Source: Thermoleophilia bacterium
GTDB taxonomy: Bacteria; Actinomycetota; Thermoleophilia; Gaiellales; Gaiellaceae
Direction of reading: 5' to 3'
Length of the DNA: 6,541 bases
Assembly (NCBI GenBank): GCA_014534295.1
Contig: JACVRU010000107.1
Span: 1-6,541 of the forward strand
Below the pieces are notes generated by a model, which was given only the letters and a program-made list of their open reading frames with translations, had not been told where the DNA came from and searched no databases. Shown here in pieces: positions 1 to 5,459 of this stretch; the stretch's first letter is position 1; every line of letters begins with the position of its first letter. A program made the position numbers and the translations under genes.

Positions 1-482
1 GCGGCCCGGTACGCCGCGACCGCCTCGCCGATCGAAGCGGGCGCGCGCTCGACGCCGAGCGGTGCGAGGAGGTGCCCGTGGAGCGTCGCCAGCTGCGACG
101 CGACGAGGTCGTGCTTCCCCGCCGCCCGCTTGGCTGCGAGCCACAGCGTCCAGTCCCAGAAGTGCTTGTCGATCGGCTCCAGCGCCTCGGGGGCCAGTGC
201 CCAGGGCGGGCTCTCGGCCTGCGGCTCGTCGAAGATCAGGTCGATCTTCACCGGCCCGCGAAGCATCGCCATCCAGCAGCGCCGGACGCCGAGGGGGTCC
301 CACTGCTGTGCGAGCGGCTCGAGCGGCTCGAGCAAACCGGGGAGCGCAGCGGCGACCGCGTCGAAATCGTCCGTCTCGACGGCGAAGTCCCAGTCGGAGA
401 GCGGCGTCTGGCGCCCCTCGGCGCGGGAGCCCACCAGCCGCACGGAACGCACGGCGGGATGGCGGCCCACCGCGTCGATCAC
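1..482 (-). CDS. Nucleotidyltransferase-domain protein (partial, C-terminus outside window)
   Basis: This is a polymerase-beta-superfamily nucleotidyltransferase that would transfer a nucleotide from an NTP to an unidentified acceptor. The reading frame gives 160 residues before the window edge cuts it. The signature is visible: G18-S19 followed by the metal-binding pair D30-x-D32 in 'SDWDFAVE', and a third acidic residue D81 in 'VKIDLIF'. A helical region follows with 'HFWDWTLWLAAKR' around 110-122. The GTG start at 480-482 places the GS motif 17 residues in, as is usual for small stand-alone members. Only a weak purine stretch (TAGAG) precedes it, so translation is probably coupled to the upstream pspA-like gene, whose stop lies 8 bases away. 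The substrate cannot be told from the sequence; aminoglycoside adenylyltransferase-like or housekeeping roles are both possible. The family call is fairly sure, the function unknown. Confidence 0.75.
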   Translation of the reverse strand, partial: MIDAVGRHPAVRSVRLVGSRAEGRQTPLSDWDFAVETDDFDAVAAALPGLLEPLEPLAQQWDPLGVRRCWMAMLRGPVKIDLIFDEPQAESPPWALAPEALEPIDKHFWDWTLWLAAKRAAGKHDLVASQLATLHGHLLAPLGVERAPASIGEAVAAYRA

Positions 483-490
483 GCGCCGCT

Positions 491-1219
491 CTAGGACTCG
501 AGCTCTCGCTTCTCTTGGCCGGCGCCGACCTCGGTCTTCAGGCGCTCGAGGTCGGCTTCCACCTGCTGCTGGGAAGACATCTGCGCGAGCTCGCGGTCGA
601 GCTGCGTCTGCCCGGAGCCGAGCTCCTCGAGCGTGCCGGAGGCGATCAGCTCGTCGACGGCGGCTGCCCGCGCCTGCATCTCCTCCGTCTTGTCGCGCGC
701 GCGCTGGATGGCCAGGCCGGTGTCCTCCATCTGGCGCCCGATGCCGGTCGCCGCCTCGCCGATTCGCACCTGCGCCTCTGCAGCCGAGTACTGCGCCTTG
801 ATCACTTCCTTCTGGGAGCGGAACGCCTCGATCCGCCCCGTCAGCTGCCGCTCGTTGGCGATCAGGTTCTCCTGCTGCACCTCGAGCTGGGCGACCTGCT
901 CGTCGAGCGAGCGCAGCTGCTGCTGGGCGGCCGACTTCCGCTCGAGCGCCTGGCGGGCGAGGTCCTCGCGGCCGCCGGCGAGCGCCTGCCGGGCCTGCTC
1001 CTCGAGCTTGACGAGGTCCGCCTCGAGCTTCGTGGTCTGGAGCTGGAGCCGCTTCTTGGCCGTGACGACGTCGGCGACGCCGCGCTTGACGTCCTGCAGG
1101 AGCTGGAGCTGCTGCTCGTACGAGTAGTCGAGCTGCTCCGAGGGGTCCTCCGCTCGGGTCAGCAGGCGGCTGAACTTGGCCCTCAGGACGGTCATGGTGC
1201 GGGAGAGGAGGCCGGCCAC
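491..1219 (-). CDS. pspA: PspA/IM30 family phage shock protein A homologue
   Basis: This 242-residue protein belongs to the PspA/IM30/Vipp1 family, which are ESCRT-III-like proteins that assemble on the inner face of the cell membrane and protect it under envelope stress. Residues 1-22 form the expected amphipathic helix. They are followed by the family motif AEDP (23-26), an actinobacterial-type 'LDYSYEQQLQLLQ' stretch, and a long Glu/Gln/Arg-rich coiled coil to about residue 190 containing 'GREDLARQALERK', close to E. coli PspA. Length is typical. The start is GTG at 1217-1219: an internal ATG at 1193-1195 would remove part of the membrane-binding helix. No clear Shine-Dalgarno precedes the GTG. 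A TAGGCT hexamer ends 6 bases before it, which suggests a leaderless transcript. The nucleotidyltransferase gene follows after 8 bases on the same strand. No pspF, pspB or pspC is visible. Confidence 0.92.
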   Translation of the reverse strand: MAGLLSRTMTVLRAKFSRLLTRAEDPSEQLDYSYEQQLQLLQDVKRGVADVVTAKKRLQLQTTKLEADLVKLEEQARQALAGGREDLARQALERKSAAQQQLRSLDEQVAQLEVQQENLIANERQLTGRIEAFRSQKEVIKAQYSAAEAQVRIGEAATGIGRQMEDTGLAIQRARDKTEEMQARAAAVDELIASGTLEELGSGQTQLDRELAQMSSQQQVEADLERLKTEVGAGQEKRELES

Positions 1220-1224
1220 GCGGT

Positions 1225-1231
1225 TAGCCTA
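1225..1231. promoter_or_regulatory. Overlapping divergent -10 elements between pspA and the MBL gene
   Basis: Only 19 bases separate the two start codons. The short symmetrical stretch TTAGCCTA holds a TANNNT hexamer on each strand. TAGCCT on plus (1225-1230) lies 8 bases before ATG 1239, and TAGGCT on minus (1231-1226) lies 6 bases before GTG 1219. Both distances fit transcripts that start at or next to the start codon (leaderless). No good -35 element is visible for either direction. Inferred from sequence only. Confidence 0.45.
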
Positions 1232-1238
1232 CAGCCCG

Positions 1239-1886
1239 ATGCGCGTCGAGCGGAGCATGCATCCGGACTGGCTCTCGAACGCCTACCTGGCGTGGGACGA
1301 GTCGACCCGCGAGGCCTTCTTCGTCGACAGCGGGGCGCCGCTCGGGCCGCTCGTGGAGGTGGTCGAGCGCGAGGGGCTGGCCGTCGCCGGCCTTCTGACG
1401 ACGCACGCCCACCACGACCACGTGGCGGGCGACGCCGAGCTCCGCGCCCGCTTCGGCGTCGAGGGGGCGCGCGCCGCGGCGTGGGCGGAGGCGATCCCGA
1501 CGCCCGGGCACTCCGACGACCATCTTGCCTTCGTCGGCGACGGCCTCTGCTTCTCGGGCGACCTGCTCTTCAAGGACGCGGTCGGCGGCGGCGACGCGGC
1601 GACGATCCGGGAGTCCGTCCTGCGCCTCCTGGAGCTGCCGGACGAGACGCGCGTGCTGCCCGGCCACTCCGACGAGACGACGATCGGCCGGGAGCGCACG
1701 GAGAACCCGTTCGTCCGCTACTGGCTCGGGGCCGCGACGGCGCTCGACGAGCCCTGCCGCGTCGCGGGCGAGGAGGCCACGCTGCTCGTCTGGTCGCCTG
1801 ACTACGACGGGAAGGGGAAGGCGCTCGCCCGGCTGGCGGATGGACGCGAGGCGATCGTCGGGGGGTCACGCGTGGAACGCCTCTAA
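1239..1886 (+). CDS. MBL-fold metallo-hydrolase (glyoxalase II-like)
   Basis: This 215-residue cytoplasmic metallo-beta-lactamase-fold hydrolase carries the full metal-ligand set: H56-A-H58-H-D60-H61, H91 in 'PTPGHSDDH', D108 in 'FSGDLLF' and H143 in 'LPGHSDE'. It should therefore bind two metal ions. The substrate is unknown; thioesters or other hydrolysable esters are usual for glyoxalase II-like members. The gap between the HxHxDH motif and the third His is only 30 residues, clearly shorter than in typical glyoxalase II-like enzymes, so the loop region before H91 is reduced. A C-terminal segment (about 170-215) contains 'LLVWSPDYDGKGKA'. ATG 1239 is chosen because 'MRVERSMHPDWLSNAYLAW' resembles the usual N-terminal strand. 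ATG 1257 is the alternative, and the upstream ATG at 1176 would run into pspA. The 3' end overlaps the convergent winged-helix gene by 21 bases. Confidence 0.88.
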   Translation: MRVERSMHPDWLSNAYLAWDESTREAFFVDSGAPLGPLVEVVEREGLAVAGLLTTHAHHDHVAGDAELRARFGVEGARAAAWAEAIPTPGHSDDHLAFVGDGLCFSGDLLFKDAVGGGDAATIRESVLRLLELPDETRVLPGHSDETTIGRERTENPFVRYWLGAATALDEPCRVAGEEATLLVWSPDYDGKGKALARLADGREAIVGGSRVERL

Positions 1887-2825
1887 CCGCTGGCGCTCCT
1901 CCTCGACGTGGCGGCGTGGAAGCCGCTCGTACGGCTCGACGACGATCCGTCTCTCGCGCACGCTCCAGGCGCCCGCCACGCGCCCGTCGACGAGGACGGC
2001 CCCGACGGAGAACGGGTTCTTGGTGTGGAACATGCGTACCCGGTGCTCCTCGGTCAGGACGCCCGTGCGGCGCGCGTGGACGAGCAGGCAGGCGTCCCAG
2101 TGGGGCAGGAACCGGACGGGGGCGGGGGTGTCCGGGTCCGGCAGCGGCGTGCGGGGCAGGTCGAGCAGCTCGCCGCCGGCCTCGTCGCGGAAGCGGCGGA
2201 GCCGCAGGCGCCCGACCGACGGCTTCAGGAACGCCGGCGGCACCCCGGCCCAGCTCGCCGCGTCCGCCAACGGCGCCGGTCCGAACCCGCCGAGGTAGCG
2301 GCGGAGCAGGTGGTCGAGGCCGCTCTCCTCCGTCGCGTCGGGGCGACCGAGCCACTCGTCGGCCAGGGCGTACTTGTCGGCGCGCCGGCGTTCCCAGGTG
2401 CCCGACGGCGGTACCCGCACGACGTCCGTCCAGAGCATCGCCGCCCCGGCGAAGTCCCCGGCGCGGGCGCGCCGCGTCAGCTCGACGGGATCCGCCTTCT
2501 GGACGCGAACGGCCCACTCGCGGCGCGCGCGGCGGACCCCGAGCGCGAGCGGCCAATAGTCGCGCGCAGAGACGAGGTGGATCGTCGCCCGCATCAACGT
2601 CCCCTGCACGACGGTCCGCCGCTCGAGCGCGCGGGTGAGCGCGTCCCGCTCGAAGCCCTCGAGCCGCGTCCAGAGGCCGACGTAGCCGGAGGGCGCGTAC
2701 TGGTTCTGGATCCCGCCGATCCGCTCGAGCGCCCGCGGGATCGGCAGCCCGACCCGCTCGAGGAGGAGCTGGCGGGCCAGCAGCGCGCGGTTCAGCGCAC
2801 GTTCCGTCAGCACCCTCTCCGCCAT
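1866..2825 (-). CDS. Winged-helix DNA-binding protein (HTH_42), AlkZ/YcaQ-like, copy 1
   Basis: This 319-residue protein belongs to the winged-helix family (Pfam HTH_42) that includes the DNA glycosylases AlkZ and YcaQ/AlkX, which excise bulky alkylated bases and unhook interstrand crosslinks. Features seen: N-terminal helix 'LNRALLARQLLL' (11-22), a Q40-N41-Q42 motif in 'GIQNQYAPS', 'GLWTRLEGF', the highly conserved 'LMRATIHLVSARDY' (about 78-91), 'HLLRRYLGGFGP', and a C-terminal 'VLVDGRVAGAW' strand region followed by basic residues. Q40/Q42 sit where AlkZ has its catalytic QxQ pair, so glycosylase activity is possible, but most members of this family are uncharacterised. Start is ATG 2823-2825. 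A GGAGG lies 11 bases upstream, a long spacing, and a GATTCT hexamer lies 6 bases upstream. It is paralogous to the gene at 4476-5459 and convergent with the MBL gene. Confidence 0.88.
   Translation of the reverse strand: MAERVLTERALNRALLARQLLLERVGLPIPRALERIGGIQNQYAPSGYVGLWTRLEGFERDALTRALERRTVVQGTLMRATIHLVSARDYWPLALGVRRARREWAVRVQKADPVELTRRARAGDFAGAAMLWTDVVRVPPSGTWERRRADKYALADEWLGRPDATEESGLDHLLRRYLGGFGPAPLADAASWAGVPPAFLKPSVGRLRLRRFRDEAGGELLDLPRTPLPDPDTPAPVRFLPHWDACLLVHARRTGVLTEEHRVRMFHTKNPFSVGAVLVDGRVAGAWSVRERRIVVEPYERLPRRHVEEERQRLEAFHA
2569..2596 (-). repeat. 28-base identical block shared by the two winged-helix paralogues (copy 1)
   Basis: These 28 bases are identical to 5203-5230, in the same orientation and frame, and encode the conserved core ATIHLVS with its flanks (MRATIHLVS). 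The bases on either side differ. It is the best-conserved DNA stretch I noticed between the two paralogous genes and reflects shared ancestry or selection rather than a mobile repeat. Confidence 0.8.
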
Positions 2826-2830
2826 GCCGC

Positions 2831-2837
2831 GAGAATC
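2831..2837. promoter_or_regulatory. Possible overlapping divergent -10 elements between winged-helix copy 1 and the O-methyltransferase
   Basis: The 17-base gap between start codons contains GAGAAT on plus (2831-2836), ending 6 bases before ATG 2843, and GATTCT on minus (2837-2832), ending 6 bases before ATG 2825. Each keeps the A at position 2 and T at position 6 of a -10 hexamer but lacks the first T. The minus strand also has GGAGG (2841-2837), 11 bases from its ATG, so a leadered transcript is an alternative for that gene. Confidence 0.3.
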
Positions 2838-2842
2838 CTCCC

Positions 2843-3460
2843 ATGGACGTCGTCGGCCCCGACCTCGAGCGCTACGCCGAGGAGCACACCACGCCGCACC
2901 CGCCCCTCCTGGACGAGCTCTTCCGGGAGACGCACGAGACGCTCGACCTGCCGCAGATGCTCACCGGGCCGATCGAGGGCCGGTTCCTCCAGTTCCTCGT
3001 CTGGGCGCTGCGCGCGGAGCGGGTGCTCGAGATCGGCACCTACAGCGGCTACTCGGCCCTCTCGATGGCCGGCGGCCTGCCGGAGGGCGGTCACATCGAC
3101 ACGTGCGAGCTCGAGGAGAAGCACGCCGAGGTCGCACGCCGGTACATCGAGCGGGCGGGCCTCTCCGAGCGCATCGCCGTCCACGTCGGCCCCGCCGGCG
3201 AGACGATCGAGCGGCTCGGCGGCCCGTGGGACTTCGTCTTCATCGACGCCGACAAGGAGGGCTACGTCGGCTACTACGAGGCGGTGCTGCCCAAGCTGGC
3301 CGCGCACGGCCTGATCGCCGCCGACAACACGCTCCGCGGCGGCCGCGTGCTCGAGGGGGACGTGATCAGCGAGTTCAACGACCGCGTGCGCGACGACCCG
3401 CGCGTGGTCTCCGTGCTGCTGACGGTGCGGGACGGCGTGACGCTGATCCGGCGGGCCTAG
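2843..3460 (+). CDS. Cation-dependent O-methyltransferase, family 3 (CCoAOMT-like)
   Basis: This is a class I, SAM-dependent O-methyltransferase of 205 residues, close to the usual 200-230 for bacterial members of the caffeoyl-CoA O-methyltransferase-like family. It is likely a soluble enzyme acting on a catechol-like acceptor that is not identifiable here. Motif I 'VLEIGTYSGYSAL' (61-73) forms the SAM-binding loop, and E89 in 'DTCELEE' is placed to bind the SAM ribose. The divalent-metal ligands of the family are present as D135 in 'FIDADKEGY' and D161-N162 in 'AADN'. The N-terminal 'MLTGPIEGRFLQFL' matches the helix that covers the active site. ATG 2843 is the natural start; the only purine-rich stretch upstream (GAGA) is poor as a ribosome site. 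The gene is alone on its strand: it diverges from the winged-helix gene across 17 bases and shares its terminal CTAG with the convergent racemase gene. Confidence 0.93.
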   Translation: MDVVGPDLERYAEEHTTPHPPLLDELFRETHETLDLPQMLTGPIEGRFLQFLVWALRAERVLEIGTYSGYSALSMAGGLPEGGHIDTCELEEKHAEVARRYIERAGLSERIAVHVGPAGETIERLGGPWDFVFIDADKEGYVGYYEAVLPKLAAHGLIAADNTLRGGRVLEGDVISEFNDRVRDDPRVVSVLLTVRDGVTLIRRA

Positions 3461-4476
3461 GCTCCCCAGGTGTCGTTCAGCACGTAGCCCTCCGGGAAGG
3501 GGTCGGTCGGATCGACGAGCACGTGCGTGAGGCCCGTGATCCAGGCGCTGCCGCGGATCGCGGGGACGATCGCGGGCCGGCCGCCGATCTCCGTCTCCTC
3601 CACGATCCGCCCGTCGAAGGTCGACCCGAGCACGGAGGCGTGGGCCATCGCGTCGCCCGCGCCCAGCAGCCCGCGCGCGTGGAGGGCGGCCATGCGCGCG
3701 GACAGGCCGGTACCCGTGGCCGAGCGGTCGAGCCGGCCCGGCGGGACGACCACGGCGTTCCGGGAGACCGCACCGGCGCCTTGCCATGGGCCGGCGAGCT
3801 GGACGATGCTGACGCCCGCGATCTCCGGGTTCTCCGGGTGCGCGCAGCGGAGCTGCTCGCGCGCGGCTTCCCGGATCCGCTCACCGACACGCGCGAGCTC
3901 CCGGGCCTCGGAGGGCTCGACTGCGAAGCCGAGCGGGGCCGCGTCCGCGATCGCGTACCACATGCCGCCGAAGGCGACGTCCACCGTCAGCGTGCCGAGG
4001 CCCTCGACCTCGAGCGGCGCGTCGAGGCGGTCGGCGAAGCAGGGGACGTTCGTCAGCTCGACGCTCTCGCAGCGACCGTCGCGGCACGATGCCCGGACCT
4101 CGACGACGCCCGCGGGCGCCTCGAGCCTCAGCGTCGTCTCCGGCTCGCGCATCGGCACCATCCCGGTCTCGAGCAGAACGGTGGCGACGCAGATCGTGTT
4201 GGAGCCGGACATGGCCGGGTACTCGGTCGGCTCCATGATCACGAAGCCGGCGTCGCAGTCGCGGCGCTGGGAGGGGACGATCAGGTTCGCGTGCACGGCC
4301 ACGCTGCCGCGCGGCTCGCGGAGCAGCAATCGGCGGAGCGAGTCGTCGGCCTGCAGCGCCTGCATCTGCTCGAAGACCGTCTCGCCCGGAGGTGCGAGGA
4401 CCCCGCCGACGACGACGTTCCCGACCTCGCCGCCCGCGTGGCAGCCGACCACCGTGATCGCGCGCGCCGCCCGCAT
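3457..4476 (-). CDS. Proline racemase-superfamily protein with Ser/Thr active-site pair
   Basis: This 339-residue protein has the proline racemase fold (PF05544; proline racemases, 4-hydroxyproline 2-epimerases, trans-3-hydroxyproline dehydratases). Family landmarks in order are 'GCHAGGE' (11-17), the first catalytic loop around 'AMSGSNTI' (88-95), 'NVPCFADRLD' (143-152), 'GGMWYAI' (170-176), the second catalytic loop 'DRSATGTGLSARMA' (250-263), and a C-terminal 'DPTDPFPEGY'. In racemases the loops read MCGH and DRSPCGTG, with a Cys in each. Here the residues are S90 and T254, and the His after MCG is S92. Two-base racemisation is therefore unlikely as such; dehydratase-like or other proton chemistry is more plausible. 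A Thr at the second position is known from trans-3-hydroxy-L-proline dehydratases. Substrate not assigned. The ATG at 4474-4476 overlaps the stop of the upstream winged-helix gene by one base (TGATG), so expression is probably coupled. It is the last gene of a three-gene unit. Confidence 0.92.
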   Translation of the reverse strand: MRAARAITVVGCHAGGEVGNVVVGGVLAPPGETVFEQMQALQADDSLRRLLLREPRGSVAVHANLIVPSQRRDCDAGFVIMEPTEYPAMSGSNTICVATVLLETGMVPMREPETTLRLEAPAGVVEVRASCRDGRCESVELTNVPCFADRLDAPLEVEGLGTLTVDVAFGGMWYAIADAAPLGFAVEPSEARELARVGERIREAAREQLRCAHPENPEIAGVSIVQLAGPWQGAGAVSRNAVVVPPGRLDRSATGTGLSARMAALHARGLLGAGDAMAHASVLGSTFDGRIVEETEIGGRPAIVPAIRGSAWITGLTHVLVDPTDPFPEGYVLNDTWGA

Positions 4477-5459
4477 CAGCCGAGGAAGGCCTCGAGCCGA
4501 CGGGCCTCGTCGTCGACCTCGCTGCGGGCCGTGCGCGTCACGTTCGCCAGCCATTCCACCTGGATGCGGCGGTTCTTGCGCCGCCAGCGGCCGGCGACGA
4601 ACCCGTCCACGAGCACGACGGGGTCGACCTCGCCGGCGCGGATGATCGTCCTCCGCAGCTCGTCGGCGACCACCCGCGTCCGGTCCGCGTGCGAGAGCAC
4701 GACGTTGTCGAAGCGGGGGAGGAGCCTGACGGGCGCGCGCGCATCGCCGGCGGGCAGAGGCGCGCGCGGCACATCGTAGAGCTCGCGGCCGCGCTCGTCC
4801 CGCACCTGGCGCGTCCCGACCTCCTCGAGCGCCTCGCGCAGCTCGCCGACCTGGAGGCCGGTCCAGGCGGCCGCGTCGGCGGCCGTCGCCGGTCCCCAGG
4901 CGGCGAGGTAGCGGCGCAGGAGGTGCCGCAGGCCGTCGCGCCCCGGGGCATAGGGCCGGTCGAGCCAGGCGTCTGCCGCGACGTAGTCCTCGCCGACGCG
5001 CAGCAGCCGTGCGTGGTGGAGGACGCGGAACCAGCGCTCGGGGTCGACGAGCGCGCGCACGTCGCGGGCCGGGCGCGGCTCCCGCGTCTCGGCTTCGACC
5101 CGGGCGGCCAACTCGAGCAGCTCCTCGGTGTCGAACGAGCGGCGGTAGCGGCGACGGATCGCCTCGGCGAGCGCGGGGTGGAAGCGCAGGTAGTCCCGCG
5201 TCGAGACGAGGTGGATCGTCGCCCGCATCAGCGTCGCGCGGACGAGGTGCTTTCGCGCGAGCGCGCGCTCGAGCGCCTCCGGCCGGAAGTCGGCTAGCCG
5301 AGTCCACAGGCCGACTGGTAGCGACGGCGCCCACTGCGCCTGGAGGCCCGCGACGCGCTCGACCGCCTGCGTCACGGTCAGGCGCTCGCGGCGGAGCAGG
5401 AGCTGCCGGGCGAGCAGCGCCCTGTTGAGCTCGCCCCGACTCAGCTGACGCAGCGTCAG
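4476..5459 (-). CDS. Winged-helix DNA-binding protein (HTH_42), AlkZ/YcaQ-like, copy 2, CTG start
   Basis: This 327-residue paralogue of the 1866-2825 gene has the same sequence of motifs: 'LNRALLARQLLL' (11-22), Q40-A41-Q42 in 'GLQAQWAPS', 'GLWTRLADF', 'LMRATIHLVSTRDY', 'HLLRRYLAAWGP', and a C-terminal 'VLVDGFVAGRW' plus basic tail. The QxQ spacing again matches the AlkZ catalytic pair, so a DNA-base glycosylase role is possible but untested. No ATG, GTG or TTG lies in frame between the first conserved helix and far upstream. The first canonical start, GTG at 5373-5375, would delete 28 residues including the conserved first helix. CTG at 5457-5459 has GGAGG seven bases upstream and overlaps the stop of the RuBisCO-like gene as CTGA, so I take it as the start. 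The downstream racemase gene overlaps by one base. Position in the operon could suggest a regulatory or repair role, but this is inference. Confidence 0.87.
   Translation of the reverse strand: MTLRQLSRGELNRALLARQLLLRRERLTVTQAVERVAGLQAQWAPSLPVGLWTRLADFRPEALERALARKHLVRATLMRATIHLVSTRDYLRFHPALAEAIRRRYRRSFDTEELLELAARVEAETREPRPARDVRALVDPERWFRVLHHARLLRVGEDYVAADAWLDRPYAPGRDGLRHLLRRYLAAWGPATAADAAAWTGLQVGELREALEEVGTRQVRDERGRELYDVPRAPLPAGDARAPVRLLPRFDNVVLSHADRTRVVADELRRTIIRAGEVDPVVLVDGFVAGRWRRKNRRIQVEWLANVTRTARSEVDDEARRLEAFLG
5203..5230 (-). repeat. 28-base identical block shared by the two winged-helix paralogues (copy 2)
   Basis: Second copy of the block at 2569-2596, about 2.6 kb away in direct orientation. 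Direct repeats of this length could in principle allow rare recombination deleting the O-methyltransferase and racemase genes between them; there is no sign that this has happened. Confidence 0.8.

Noticed and set aside
1176..1238. Upstream ATG at 1176 for the MBL gene
   Set aside because: It would place 21 unconserved residues inside the opposite-strand pspA 5' end. The recognisable N-terminal strand begins at 1239.
62..1801. Long plus-strand open frame of 579 codons
   Set aside because: The translation is Arg/Ala/Pro-rich low complexity with no domain, and it lies opposite PspA and the nucleotidyltransferase and then across the MBL gene in another frame. Long open frames are expected by chance in DNA this GC-rich.
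2824..4779. Plus-strand open frame of 651 codons across the O-methyltransferase and racemase region
   Set aside because: It is a shadow frame: it runs across well-conserved genes on both strands, has Arg-rich composition and shows no recognisable motif.
4477..5334. N-terminal extension of the racemase homologue up to 5334
   Set aside because: The extension is Arg/Pro-rich and antisense-like in character. The racemase fold begins just after ATG 4476, and the stretch is already used by the second winged-helix gene in another frame.
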